Positions 11,268 to 23,386 are shown, counted from the stretch's first letter. The stretch is DNA of 64,000 nt from Henckelia pumila (GCF_033568475.1 NC_133122.1:147512861-147576860); one strand, 5' to 3'. Made by a program: numbers and translations. The notes: a model not told the origin generated them from the letters alone.

Positions 11268-13238
11268 ATGGAAATACCTTATTCAGGAACTTCTCAACGT
11301 CCTCCAACCTTGTATGGATCCAACTATGCTATCTGGAAAGTCAGGATGCGTGTTTACGTCAAATCGATTGATGAAAGGGCATGGCAACGTGTGCTACAAG
11401 GCTGAAATCCACCAAGAAGAACTGATGGAGAAGGTGACTTTCCACTCAAACCAGAAACGAAATGGAATGCCAAAGAAACTGCTGCTTCGAATATGAACAA
11501 CAAAGCCCTTAATGCTATTTTCACTGCTCTTGATTCTAATATGTTTTCTCTGGTCACTAATTGTGTTTGTGCTAAACAGGCCTGGGAAAAACTTCAAATG
11601 CACTGTGAAGGATCCGATAGTGTGCGTCAAACCAAAAGAAGGATTCTCACTACTCAGTTTGAAAATCTGAGAATGGAAGAAAGTGAGACGATTGATAATT
11701 ATGAACGCTGCTTGAGGAAGATTGAAAATGAGGCAATTGATCTTGGTGATGCTATTTCGAATGAATGACTTGTGAGCAAAGTGTTGAGATCACTGCCTGA
11801 AAGATTTCAAATGAAGATTTGTGCAATTGATGAATCAAAAGACACATCAATTCTGGGATTGGATGAATTGATGAGTTCACTACGAACATATGAGTTGGAG
11901 ATGAATGTAGGGAAAAAGGACAAAGGTAAGTCTATTGCACTTCAAGTTTCTAACGACTCATATAATGATTTTGTTGATTTGACACAGGGAGTAAACGAGT
12001 CTGATCTAGGAGATGATTCCATTGCCTTTCTTACCAAACAATTTGGTACCTATTTGAAAAGGATGAGAGATTCGAAGAAACCTGGTCAGAAGCCCAAAGT
12101 TTTAAATACTCCTGCTGTTGGAAAACCCTTAAGAATCGGTGGACTAGAACAGAATACCATCCCATCAAAGAGTCAAAATCGATTTCAGAATGAAGGAAAA
12201 ACCTTGAATAACTCAAAGAGGTTTGAGTCTGTGAAGTGTCATGAGTGCACTGGCTTCGGTCACTTTGCTAATGAGTATCCAACCAGACTTCGCAAAGGAA
12301 TGAGTTCTTCCCTAAGTGATTATGAAGATGAGGAGGGTACAGAACAAGGAGATGATGAGACTCACAATGCACTATTAGTTCTGGTACAGCAGAAAAATAG
12401 TGTTGTCACAGGTGTCCCAACACTTGGTCACAACACTGAACAAAAGTTATTCTGTCTGAATGCATCTGTTTCTGGAGACTCAAATCAGGAAGCTGGTGAA
12501 GTAGAACTTTCTTGGGATAATACTCAGAAGATGTATGAAGAATTGTATAATGATTGGATAGTACGGAACAAGTCAAATTCTGCTTTAACAAAGGAGAACA
12601 GTGAACTAAAAGCTTCAGTGGCTAGACTTGAAGTTGTTCTGAGCAAGAAGGATTTAGAACTTGACAAGGTTAAAGAAGAGCTTGAAAGAGCCAATGCAAC
12701 TCTTGCAAAGTTTAATTCGAGCAAGACCAAGCTGGATTCAATTCTGATGATGGGAAAAGATGATAGAGCTGGTCTAGGCTTTCATAATAGCAAGTTTGAA
12801 GAAGGGGAGTCATCAAAAACTATTTTTGTCAAGGAGAACAATAACTCTGTTAAGAATCCAACTGTAATTCCAAAAGAAAAACCAATTCCTTTGAAGACAC
12901 AAGCTCCTGTTCAGAGGAAAAATCAAAGGAAGCGTAGGTTTGTTTGTCATTACTGTCACAAGCAAGGTCACATCAAGCCTTACTGTTTCAAACTCAGGTA
13001 TGACTATATGTACTGGAATTCCAGGCAAGAGCTGTCATCAGTGTTGCCAACACTGAACCAGAACACTGCCAGGAGGAAAAATACTGAGAAAAAAGTTTGG
13101 GTACCAAAAGCTAAATCCAGTTGTAATGTTGTTTATACTTCCTTGAAAACTAATGTTGCAGGTCATTGGTACTTCGACAGTGGCAGTTCACGCCACATGA
13201 CAGGATTGAAGAAGTATCTTTCTGACTATGTTGAATAG
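11268..13238 (+). pseudogene. Copia gag and protease, with three in-frame stops
   Basis: The ATG at 11268 opens a Copia gag (LYGSNYAIWKVRMRVYVKS, then a UBN2-type region with AWEKLQMHCEG). The frame is broken by TGA at 11403-11405, TGA at 11766-11768 and TAG at 13236-13238, all in one frame. Two zinc knuckles are visible. The first has its last cysteine replaced (CHECTGFGHFANEY); the second is complete (CHYCHKQGHIKPYC, near 12950). A coiled-coil-like stretch precedes the second knuckle. The protease motif WYFDSGSSRHMTG lies near 13165-13203. Gag would form the particle and the protease would mature the polyprotein. The stops show this copy is not functional. Confidence 0.85.
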
Positions 13239-13250
13239 GATAAAGGAAAA

Positions 13251-13906
13251 GTGACTTATGGAGGAGGAGCTAATGGAAAGATTGTTGGAAAAAGCACATT
13301 GAATGTAGAAGGACTGCCTAAGCTTCACAATGTTCTACATGTTGAAGGATTAAATGCTAATCTTATTAGCATTAGTCAACTTTGTGATGATGATCTTTAT
13401 GTTAAATTTGATAAGAATCTATGTCAAGTATTTGATAAAAGTAACTCTTGTGTTAACTGTTATCAACTTGGAGAAGAAATTGCTTGTAAATTCACCAAGG
13501 TTGATGATTTGAATTTGTGGCATCAAAATTTAGGACATGCTAACTTCAAAGCTCTGAAGAAACTGAGCAAGTATGAAGCTGTTCGTGGGATGCCAAATTT
13601 GACTTCTGGAGTTCCATACGTGTGTGGAGACTGTCAAAAAGATCTGAAAGGGAAAACAATTGAAGACCATATTGATGATCTGCTAGATACTGTTGCTCCA
13701 CAGACTAATTCCAGTGTTGTCAATAGTGTTGTCCCACTTGAAAAATCACCCAGCACAACATTGAGTCCAACACTGACTATGGATGAACAAAATATAGAAG
13801 ATCAGGATGATTTTGAAGATGAAATACAAGATGTTGGACATGATGTACCTAGCAAAATTCAGAAAAACCATCCTACTTCACAAATCATAAGAATGCACAA
13901 GGAAGG
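13251..13906 (+). pseudogene. Copia integrase remnant: zinc-binding part only, catalytic core missing
   Basis: The frame continues with VLHVEGLNANLISISQLCD and a GAG_pre-integrase block, NLWHQNLGHANFKALKKL, then CGDCQ. At that point the integrase catalytic core expected in Copia elements is absent. The sequence jumps to an acidic linker (DEQNIEDQDDFEDEIQD) normally found just upstream of reverse transcriptase. I infer an internal deletion of roughly the whole core. The frame also shifts near 13895 relative to the reverse transcriptase frame. Confidence 0.8.
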
Positions 13907-15541
13907 ATGCAGACCCGAAGAAAGGAAAAAGTTGATTATCGAAAGATGAGCGGGTTAGTGTGCATGACTTCCGCATACTCTCAGGTAAGACATTCTTGCT
14001 TTGTGTCTAGTATTGAACCAAAAAATATTGGTGAAGCTTTAAAAGACGAGTTTTGGGTCAATGCTATGCATGATGAACTTGAACAATTTGTTAGGAATGA
14101 TGTGTGGATCTTAGTTCCTCCACCTGATCATAGTAATATCATTGAAACAAAGTGGATTTTTAAGAACAAAACTGATGAATCAGGAAATATTGTAAGGAAC
14201 AAAGCTAGATTAGTAGCTCAAGGGTATACACAAGTTGATGAGGGGGTGGACTTTGATTAAACCTTCGCACCTGTAGCCCGAATAGAGTCTGTTAGATTAC
14301 TGTTAGCTATTGCTTGTCACATGAAGATGAAACTTTTTCAAATGGATGTCAAAAACGCATTTTTGAATGGAATTTTGAATGAAGAAGTTTATGTAAGACA
14401 ACCAAAGGAATTTGAAGATCCAAATCATTTTGATCATGTTTATAAGTTGAAGAAGGCCTTATATGGATTGAAACAAGCACCTCGTGCTTGGTATAGAAGG
14501 CTCACGGAATATTTGCTTGACATTGGATTCAAAAGAGGTGAGGTAGACAAAACACTTTTTGTTCAAAAAGTACAAGGTAACATTCTTATTTGTCAAATCT
14601 ATGTTGATGACATAATTTTCTGTGCTTCATCTCAAAAACTTGTGAATGATTTTATTGAAAGCATGACTGCTACCTTTGAAATGAGCATGGTAGGAGAATT
14701 GAATTACTTTCTAGGTTTACAAGTGAAACAAATGAGTGATGGAATTTTTTTGTGTCAAAGCAAATATGCTAAGAATTTGATAAAGATATTTTGTACTGAT
14801 CATGTTAGACATATGAAAACACCAATGGAAACTAATGAAAAAATGTGCAAAGACAGTGTTGCTGACAGTGTTGACAATACTCTGTACAGAAGCATAATTG
14901 GAAGTATGTTGTATTTAAGTGCAAGTCAACCTGATATTATGTTCAATGTGTGTTTGTGTGCCCGATATCAATCTGCTCCTAAAGTCACACATATGAAGGC
15001 TGTAAAATGAATTTTGAAGTATGTTGCAGGAACTTTAGACTTAGGGCTATGGTACTCTAACGAAACCAATACTAATTTGGTATGCTATAGTGATGCTGAT
15101 TGGGCAGAAGATGTTGATGAAAGAAAAAGCACCACGGGTGGTTGTTTTTATTTGGGTAACAACTTGGTGTCATGGTATAGTAGGAAACAGAACTGTGTGT
15201 CACTTTCCACTGCTGAATCCGAATATGTAGCAGCGGGAAGTTGCTGTTCTCAATTAATTTGGATGAATCAAATGCTGCAAGACTATGGTCTTAAAAGTGA
15301 AACACCAATTGTGTACTGTGATAACTCAAGTGCTATAGATATATCAAAAAACCCAGTACAACACTCTCGAACTAAACACATTGACATAAGACATCACTTC
15401 ATTCGAGATTTAGTTGAGAAGGACATGATCCAAATGGAGTTTGTCGGGACCAATAATCAACTGGCCGATATTTTTACAAAAGCATTAAACTTTGAGAGAT
15501 TCTCCAGTTTAAAGAAATCTCTCAACATGTGTTCTTTATAA
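13907..15541 (+). pseudogene. Copia reverse transcriptase and RNase H, with two in-frame stops
   Basis: One frame runs from SSIEPKNIGEALKDEFW through NAFLNGILNEEVYVRQP, the reverse transcriptase core IYVDDIIF, and LYLSASQPDIMF to RNase H (STTGGCFYLGNNLVSWYSRK, STAESEYVA, KHIDIRHHF), ending at TAA 15539-15541. TAA at 14258-14260 replaces a conserved acidic residue before TFAPVARIES, and TGA at 15008-15010 interrupts before the RNase H segment. Apart from these stops the protein is well preserved, so inactivation is recent compared with the integrase loss or affects a copy mobilised in trans. Confidence 0.9.
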
Positions 15542-16560
15542 GCACTCACAGTTGCTGTCCTGAAGTGTTGCCAACACTAAAGGACAACACCAATCATGCA
15601 TGTGCATTTTTAGGACTTTAGGCATACTGCATATTCATAATGTTCTATGTTTTGCACTATTTGATAATACTGACTAACACTTTGTAGTTCTTCTGCCAAA
15701 GTTATTTTCAGATCACACTTGCCATAAAAAAGTGCTTTAAACCACGAAGTAGTTGAGGGATGTTCGTGTATTTCATGATCTTGTCCCATGTGAAAAGTGG
15801 TTTTAAAAATTAAAAAGCATGGTTTGATAAAATTTCAGTGACCAATGTCTTGAAAATCAAACAAAAATCGGAAGAAAATTGAAAAAAGCTACCTAAAAGA
15901 GTCCAATAAAGACCGTTCTTTTAGTGTGCAGGCTACCACTTCTGAATCAAAATAAAAAGAAGAAAAACATGGCTCTGGAAGTGTGAAAAAGTTCAAAATA
16001 TTTTGAAAACTACAGTGTTGTTGGAAGGTGTTGCCAACACTAGTGCTTAACACGTACTGCACACACTTTGCATACATTTTTGATCTAATCTTATTACATT
16101 CTGTTTAGACATAAATTAGGTCATGCATTTTGCATTTATGTTATCATATCGAGCTCAGGGTTAAAAGTTCAAAGACGAACAAAAATTGGAAAAATTGCCC
16201 AACTTGCTGAAAATTAAAATTGTTTGTGATTGAACATGTTTCAGTGGTGTTAAAACTCGATGTGGAGTTATTTATTTTGGGAAATTATTGATATTTTCTT
16301 AAGTGAGAGTTTTCAGAGTTTCCTTAATTAATCAAATTGAATTTCCTTAATTAAGAGATTTTTACCCGTTGAGGATTATTACTGTTAGGGGGAGAATCCT
16401 AGTCTGATTTGAGGGATAGGGGCGTTTTTTTTTTTACCGTTTGAACCTCGTATCCCATTATATTTCTATTACTGTAGAAATTGCTTTTATCGTTTTCAAC
16501 CTTCTCTAATTTTCTCTCTGCTAAAATTTTCTGAAACTCTTACTCTCTAAATTGTGTATA

Positions 16561-17018
16561 ATGGCAGGCAAAACTTTTGATTCGCATGATATACGATCGG
16601 AGATGGGATACCAAGAGGAAGACAAATCTTCGGAGGTTCATTCTGAAAACCCCACTCTCGCGATTGTTCCTGCTGCCATTCAACCTACACCTTTGGCAGA
16701 AATTTCTTCAAGAGAACCAGGGAACGAAATCCACCTTGAGAATCCTCCTGATTTCTCAGTGTTGAATCGTGTGTTCCCAACACTGAGTCAGTTCCACCTA
16801 TGACCGTTAATAACACTGCTCAGATTATGTTGAATGCTAATGCTATTCGCTCTCAAATGGCTCATGCTGAACAGAAAATTGCTCAAGTCAAAGCTGATCT
16901 CGAGTATTATGAAGCCTTAATGGCTGAGTACAGGCTTAAACTTGGACTACCAGGGCCCTCTGGACAAAAAGGGGGAGTAGGATCAAGTGCTGATCAAGCT
17001 GAAGAGGAAGCTGTTTAG
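16561..17018 (+). CDS. extra 3' reading frames between RNase H and the 3' LTR of the Copia element
   Basis: An ATG at 16561 opens an 80-residue frame (MAGKTFDSHDIRSEMGYQEE) ending at 16803. An overlapping frame from 16800 to 17018 (QMAHAEQKIAQVKADLEYYE) looks coiled-coil forming. They may be the start and end of one longer protein that has lost its middle. Some Copia lineages carry additional 3' frames of unknown or envelope-like nature; nothing here shows a signal peptide or membrane segment, so I assign no function. A C/T-rich leader-like stretch at 16430-16555 precedes it. Confidence 0.4.
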
Positions 17019-17268
17019 ATATTTGGTTTTAAGATTTTTCTTATCCTTATCTATTAGTTTGTTATTTTGCTTTAAGTTCGAAAATATTTATTAATCTCTG
17101 ATATGCTAATGCACTATCTGATACTCTGATCTTGTGTGTTGAGAGTCGGTGTTGACAATACAACCACACAACACTGTTTCTGAGATGCTTAAATTCAGAG
17201 GGAGCATTAGTTGCATAAAGATAGGGGGAGCTATTTGCACTTGTTTGTGTGTTTTGTCCAGAAAGGCA

Positions 17269-17281
17269 AAAAGGGGGAGTT
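17269..17281 (+). other. polypurine tract of the Copia element
   Basis: AAAAAGGGGGAGTT lies directly against the 3' LTR start at 17282, the expected site for plus-strand priming. Confidence 0.75.
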
Positions 17282-18042
17282 TGAAAGATCATGTTGTGCA
17301 CATGTCTTTTAAATTATTTCTTTATTACATTCGATTTCTATCTTTGGAGTTTTGCCTTTCTTAGACAAGTGTTAAAGTTGGTAATATTGATTAAATCTGA
17401 TACGAAATATTCAATATCTAATGATATTTTGTTTCCCTGATATGTAGGTTCTTATTTATGGAAACAATTTGAAGTTTTATTTAAAGGAGTGCATAGGATC
17501 GATCAAAGAAGACAATTAAGAGAGTGAAATATAGAGAGCAAAATATATAGAGAAAGTACTGCAGAAATTCTAAAGTATTGAAGATCAATCGTTGAAGAAT
17601 TTCTGAAGTGTTCATCGCTACTACACTGTGTTGTCGAGTAGTGTTGGAAACACTGAAGAACACACGAGTGAAGTGTTGTTCAGAAAGTGTTTCTTTGGTT
17701 TTCATTTTTCGGCTTAGTACTTCATATTGATGTTTTATTCTAGTTCTTACTAGTTTTTAGGAAGTCTTTTATTTTTTCAATTTGTTGAGAAAAATAGTTT
17801 TTTATAAAACAATCACTAGTCGGTTTTTGTAAATTGATTTTATTTTTCTAGTGATTATTTCGCCATGAGGCATCGCGCAAGTACTTGATACTTGTGCATA
17901 ATTATCTGTGTTATTGTTTACTTTTGCTATTAGTTAAATAATCTGTTGCACAGTGTTATCATGAAGTGACAACACTAACAGATAACACTCACTCAAAAAG
18001 TTTTATGGTATTTCTGTGATTTTAGACTGTCCAAACCTAACA
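17282..18042 (+). repeat. 3' LTR of the Copia element (761 bp)
   Basis: TGAAAGATC..CTAACA, near-identical copy of 10434-11197, followed by the GTGGC duplication. One visible difference is the loss of a few bases in the terminal AGTGTTGACAAC motif region. Confidence 0.93.
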
Positions 18043-18250
18043 GTGGCAATACAAAATATGGTCTTCACCCTTCATTGGAGGGCAAGCCCATCTATAGCAG
18101 CTTGTGAAACCACGGTTTTTGCAATATTAATCTAGGTATTCAGATATGAGATATAGACTCGACGATGATTTGGTTGCTAACATTATGATCCAAATTCGTG
18201 AACATACATGTCGAAGCTTTTCTTTTTGTTCGAAAAACCTTGGACGTTTT
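18043..18250 (-). pseudogene. HAC-type histone acetyltransferase fragment, upstream part
   Basis: On the - strand a decayed block reads MYVHEFGS, two stops, then QPNHRRVYISYL, matching the plant HAC segment MYVQEFGSEC..QPNQRCVYISYLDS. After a deletion it continues YCKNRGFTSCYRWACPPMKG and EDHILYCH up to the Copia target site. The continuation is at 10433-10391, so the Copia element split this exon. The block belongs to the catalytic CBP-type acetyltransferase domain. Stops and the deletion show it was already decayed, or has decayed since. The fragment ends near 18250, where different, LTR-like sequence begins. Confidence 0.7.
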
Positions 18251-18251
18251 G

Positions 18252-18508
18252 TGTTAGGATATCAAATATCTGAGTTTTAGTGTTTGAAAAAAGTACTTCA
18301 GACACCAACTTGATATATAAACAATTGGAAGCAAATTAAGAAGAGCGGAAGCAAAAGCAGAAGAGCAGATCAGCAGATGCTCTCTATGAACCAGCTAAAG
18401 CTATTAACCAAAGGTCTCTAGTACACTGATTAGACTCAGATCTATGCAGCCAAAGTGTACCTTCTTACAATGAAATAAAAGACAAGAAAACGACTAGTTA
18501 CCAACAGA
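18252..18508 (+). repeat. LTR-like sequence, left piece (split by the hAT element)
   Basis: The sequence starts TGTTAGGATATC and is purine-rich. Together with the stretch from 31907, which has a TTTATAAATA box followed by leader-like sequence, it reads like the U3 and R of a Copia-type LTR interrupted by the hAT element. I found no second LTR or duplication, so it is a fragment at best. Confidence 0.35.
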
Positions 18509-18617
18509 CAGGGGCGGAGCCAGGATCTTGGCTCAGTGTGGGCAACAATATACTATAATTAAATAAATTAAAAAAATATAGAATATTCTAGTCATAAAAC
18601 ACCACAAAATAATTACC

Positions 18618-20690
18618 TTACAATTGTTCTTTTCGAGTCTTCATATTTTGAAAGCTTTGTATAATAGTTTCATTATCAATTGTTAGAAATATTTCTTTCT
18701 CTACATAAACAATTAGACTATCATTCATCCACTCATCACCCATTCGATTGCGCAACCTGTCTTTCACAATTCCCATAGCAGAAAAAACTCTCTCTACACT
18801 TGCAGTCGCAACTGGTAGAATTAATGCCAATGTCAAAAGTTTATAAACCAATGGGTAAACCTTATTTTTCTTTGACATAGCTACCTTCTCTGAAAGATCG
18901 CCAAGGCCTTTCAATCCTTGAAATGATTTGTTCGAACGCATGTCACATATATAAGTTTCAAGTTGATCATCAAGTATGAGGAGATCAACTCTAGAGAAAT
19001 TTTGTGGATAAAACTCAGCTAGTTGTATCAATTTCTTCTTCTCAAAAGCCGAAAATGAGTTTTGTGGACACAAACAAGCTACACATAATAGTAACTCCAT
19101 ACCTGCCTCTGAGAAACGATCTTTTAACTCTTGAAGTTGCATATCAATAACATCATAGAATAAATCCACACGATAGTGATGCAAATTTGTCACTTCTGGT
19201 TGATTACGATGTGGACGACCACGAGGTGCCCAACGTGTGAACATACCATCCATTTTGAGAATATCAATGTAATGTTTCTCACAAAAACAGTGAACTTTTT
19301 TTAAAAATGAATCCCAACCATCATCTCTCATCCTTTGGAGTTGGTTTTTGCATACTTGTACCAAATCCATAGCATTCACAATATCCTGATCTTTCTTCTG
19401 CAATGCCATCGCCAGTTCACTCGAAATCCCTAAGATATATTTCATCAAGTGAAAATTGAATGCAAAATCAAATGAAAGTATTGACTCCAATAAATTAAAT
19501 GCCTCAGTTTTTTGATCAGAAGAGCTGGAATCATCGTCTGAAATAATTTCAAGCACATCGGTAACAACAGAGAACATGGCAATTAAGTTGATCAAAGAAT
19601 TGTGATGTGACCCCCAACGTGTATCCCCAGCACGTTGAAGGGTAGTTTCTTGATTAAGACCCCGACCACTTGAAATCTCACCCATCTCCAATGCCTCAAT
19701 AATAAAATCTGAATGTTTCTCCCGAAGAAGATCAGAACGTTTGCAGGATGCTCCAACAACATTTACCACATCACCAACAACATGAAAAAAATTAGAAATC
19801 GGGAGATTTTTCTTAGCCACGGCTATAAGAGCTAGTTGAAGCTGATGGGCAAAACAATGTACGTAAAATGCACATGGATTCTCTTTTAAGATGAGTGCTT
19901 TTAGACCATTAAATTTACCCCGCATATTACTCGCTCCATCAAAACCCTGTCCTCTCAACTTAGACATGCTCAAATTATATCTAGAGAACATCTTATCAAT
20001 TGCAGCTTTAAGTGAAAGTGCTGTAGTACTGGTAACATGCTCAATTCCATATAAAGCATTCATTTACATGCCCACTACTATCCACATAGCGCAAAACAAC
20101 CGACATTTGCTCCTTTGTTGACACATCATGAGATTCATCAACTAAAATTGAGAACAATGACTCACCAACATCTCTGATAATAACATTAGTCATTTCACAA
20201 GCACAAGCATTCACTATATATTTTTGAATACCATGTGATGTTAATTTGAAATTTTTAGGAGCATTTTTCAATATCACATCATTGATCTCTTTATTATGAG
20301 CACCTAAAAACTCCAGTTGAATAAGAAAGTTACCTGTATTAAGAGAACCTTCAGTTTCGTCATGACCACGAAATGAATGGCCTTGTCGCAACAAAACTCT
20401 AACACAATCAATCGAAGCATTGAGACGGATACGATAATCATTTCTTATTTGCTTTGACTGTTTGTGCAAAATTGATTGAATGTGCTCATCTTGATTCATC
20501 AAAGATTCACAATTCATTCGAGCTTTATGATGTTCACTGTCATGTTGGCCAACATGAATATTTAACCTATCTTTACCCTTCCAATTTGTAAATCATTCGC
20601 TAACAAAAGCCTCTCCTCCTGCTTGTTTTCCATTTGTTGTCTTGAAGAGATAACAATACAAACAATACGCTGCATCTTTTTCTATACTAT
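18618..20690 (-). pseudogene. hAT TTF-type/ZMYM1-like transposase, main part
   Basis: Read on the - strand from 20690, the frame has a TTF-type zinc-finger segment (AAYCLYCYLFK, then HVGQHDSEHH), a stop TGA near 20600, then a DUF4371-type transposase domain (ILVDESHDVSTKEQMSVVLR). A one-base frameshift occurs near 20050, where GIEHVTSTTALSLK resumes in the next frame. The rest is well kept: GQGFDGASNMRGK, FYVHCFAHQLQLAL, DTRWGSHHNSL, and the C-terminal hAT dimerisation motif PVATASVERVFSAMGIVKDR. It ends at TAA 18618-18620. This family excises and inserts hAT elements. With a stop, a frameshift and the gypsy insertion, this copy is dead. The 5' part is at 30923-31222. Confidence 0.88.
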
Positions 20691-23386
20691 TGAAACGACC
20701 CAAACATTCTAAAATAATATATGCAAGAATTTTTTTTTTCTTTTTTTAAAAAATAATACTAAGTAAAATAGATGTACATACATGCCCATACATATATGCA
20801 AAAAATAAACAGATTTAAAAATAACATAAATAAAATGCAACATTTTTACTTAAATAACCTGAGTCAAACTTAAATAAAATACTGCCAAACAATCCCCTTA
20901 AAAGTTTGCATGCAATAAAAATTAATTAATAAAAATAGTACTAAAATTCACCACTGGAAAGACATAAAAGAAATAAATAAGAAACGGAGTTTAAAAATTC
21001 TTAAAATGTTCATAAAGACTCAGCCGACGGTCACGGGGGATCACTGCATGTCCGCTCATACATCCTCACCACCGGTAGGAACTACATCTTCCTCTATGTA
21101 CTCACCTGCACCATATAAGTGTAGTAAGCCTAGAGGCCCAACATGCTAACATAACAAGGGTTTAAAATAATTTAAATCATTGGAATACTAATACATAACG
21201 AATACATGAATGAGCATGCTTAAAAATCATAACACATAACTTAAAATCTTGCTTAAACTTGAACTTAAATATAATCATATAATACATACATAACATTGTT
21301 GAGCATATCATTTTTTTCTAACATCGCATGGTCATATCCGTAGTGTAACCTTAAACTTAAAAGGTTCGACTGATCAGTCTCTTAAAACCAACGTACGCGG
21401 CGGTGACGAATCACCTCTTACTGGTAGTAAACTACCCTTAACATGTGGGGACTTGTCCCCCTTAAATTGTCACACTACTTCAACTTCCAACATAAAAATT
21501 ATTTTCTAGCTCAACCTTAAACATTAAATCATGCCATAAAATTATTTCATGAATGCATGTACTTAAATAAAAAGGTGTGTCCTTCCTATATATTTAATTT
21601 AATTTTTATACTAACATATAAATACTAAAATAACTTTCATGCATAAAATAATTAAATATATAATTAGGACACATGCAATTTCTTATGGTTTGTGCTGAAC
21701 TGCTGGCCCTAACACTCAAATCCATTTTCTTAAATTCTGGCCCATTAACACTGAGACTAGCTCATTACAAACTTAAGCCCAAAAATACATTTCTAAGCCC
21801 AATTAATTTATTCAAGCCCATTAACACACACTTGGCCCAATAACAACTTAATCTGGCCTAATGGGCTCAAAAGCCCAAAGACTGGCCCAATAACTTCCAT
21901 GGGCCCCCAGGCCCATAAAAATTATTGGACTAACTTAATTAAATTTATTTAAGCCCAATAATAATTAAATTCAACCCAATTAATTAAATGGAACCCAATT
22001 AAATTTTTGAATTTAATTAGGCCCATTTAACACTTAATTAAACTTAAAACTTAAAAAAATAAAATACCCGAGCCCGACTCACTTAACCCAGACCCGGACC
22101 CAACTAACATAACCCATGACCCATTGACTTGACCCGGACCACCAAACCCGACCCAGACCCATCACTGAAACCCTAACCCGTTCCACCCCCTTACCCGTCT
22201 TCCCCTCGGCCGTGAGCAGCAGGCCTTCATGGCCTGCTGTCGGCCAGCTCCGGCCACCCCTGGCCGGAGCGCCGCCGCCCAGACGTAGCCCACGTCTGGG
22301 CAGTCCTAACCCACCATGGCTCAGCCCGAGCCATGGCCCCTACCTGAAACCCGAAGCCTCCTTCCACTGAACCCTAAACTGCCGACTCCCATGACCCATC
22401 TCGATCCCAGCCTTGAACCAGGCCAACTCCAGCCCTTAGCCCGACCATGGTTCTCTTCCTAGGACCCTAACTCACCTCTTGACCGAGCCCTAGCCCCTGG
22501 ACCGAGCCATGCAATTAAAAACGTGAGCCATGAGTGAAAGAATCATCAACATGCATCAAAACCTTACCCACATGTATAAATCGAAAAGTTCATGATGATA
22601 AAAAAAAAAAACTGGAATAAAACCATCATGCATGAATAGTAGCTTATATGGTGTTCAAACGAAAGAATAGACATGCCTTGATAATTAAATCGACGAAGAT
22701 AGATGCGTTTACGGGCTCCGGGACGACGAAAGGACCAAAATCTTCAAAGATGGAGCTTGGTTGGATCGGCTATAGGTGTTTTCTGCTGAAGAAAACGTGA
22801 ACAAGGTTGAAGAAAGGGGTTGGAGGCGGCTGATGGTTTTTTAATCGGTCATAGGGATTTAGTTTAGGTTTAAATTTGAGTAGATAATAGGTTTAAAATA
22901 TCTCAATAATTTAATATATAAATATTATACCTTAAATATAAAGTTTTAAACTCCTAAAATATTTAAAAGTCTGATAACACAGCCAAAATCCCGAAATATT
23001 AATTTTAGGGAATTTTAAAGGTAATTAAAAGTCAATATTTTGGCTAAATTTGGATAAAAATGGACTCCTAAAATTATATAAAATTAAATACTGATAATTT
23101 TGAGGAAATAAAACTCAAAATAATATTTTTGGGCTCCTAAAAGACTCATAAAATAATTTGGGTAGAAAGTTGTCATCTCGTCCGTCCACGGTCCCGTCCT
23201 CGCGATAAAATAACTAAATTCCCATAAATCATGAAAATCACTAATTATGGGTTAAATGCTTAAAAATAACTTAAAACATGCACAAATAATTTCACATAAT
23301 TATTTAACCTGTAATCTAAAATTCTAAATAAATAAAATCCCTAATTATGCATGCGAATTTACGTACTAAAAATACTGGGTGTTACA
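20691..23386 (-). repeat. 3' LTR of the gypsy element (2696 bp)
   Basis: Near-identical to 28238-30922. It contains a G+C-rich section (about 22070-22500) within otherwise very AT-rich LTR sequence. Four consecutive perfect hairpins lie at 22217-22336 and are annotated separately. It ends against the polypurine tract at 23387. Confidence 0.93.
22217..22336. repeat. cluster of four perfect hairpins in the gypsy LTR
   Basis: Four adjacent inverted repeats are visible. Arms CAGCAGGCC/GGCCTGCTG at 22217-22239 have loop TTCAT. Arms GCTCCGGCCA/TGGCCGGAGC at 22247-22270 have loop CCCC. Arms CCCAGACGT/ACGTCTGGG at 22278-22300 have loop AGCCC. Arms CCATGGCTC/GAGCCATGG at 22314-22336 also have loop AGCCC. 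In the other LTR (about 29757-29876) the same four occur, but three carry single mismatches. Confidence 0.9.

Larger units (their letters stand above)
10434..18042 (+). mobile_element. Ty1/Copia LTR retrotransposon, degenerate
   Basis: The two LTRs, TGAAAGATC..CTAACA, are at 10434-11197 and 17282-18042. They are flanked by a perfect 5-bp duplication, GTGGC (10429-10433 and 18043-18047). A primer-site-like TGGCGTCAGAG follows the first LTR and a polypurine tract AAAAGGGGGAG precedes the second. The order gag, protease, integrase remnant, reverse transcriptase, RNase H is that of Copia elements. An extra reading frame lies between RNase H and the 3' LTR. The coding region is disabled by several stops, a frameshift and loss of the integrase core. 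The element was inserted into a HAC-type gene fragment. Confidence 0.95.

Noticed and set aside
14258-14260. TAA in the Copia reverse transcriptase as a possible programmed readthrough site
   Set aside because: It replaces a conserved codon before TFAPVAR and other stops occur in the same element, so ordinary decay is more likely.
20041-20063. Two separate hAT genes instead of one frameshifted gene
   Set aside because: The two frames overlap exactly at a conserved block, and a one-base shift restores family continuity, so they are one gene.
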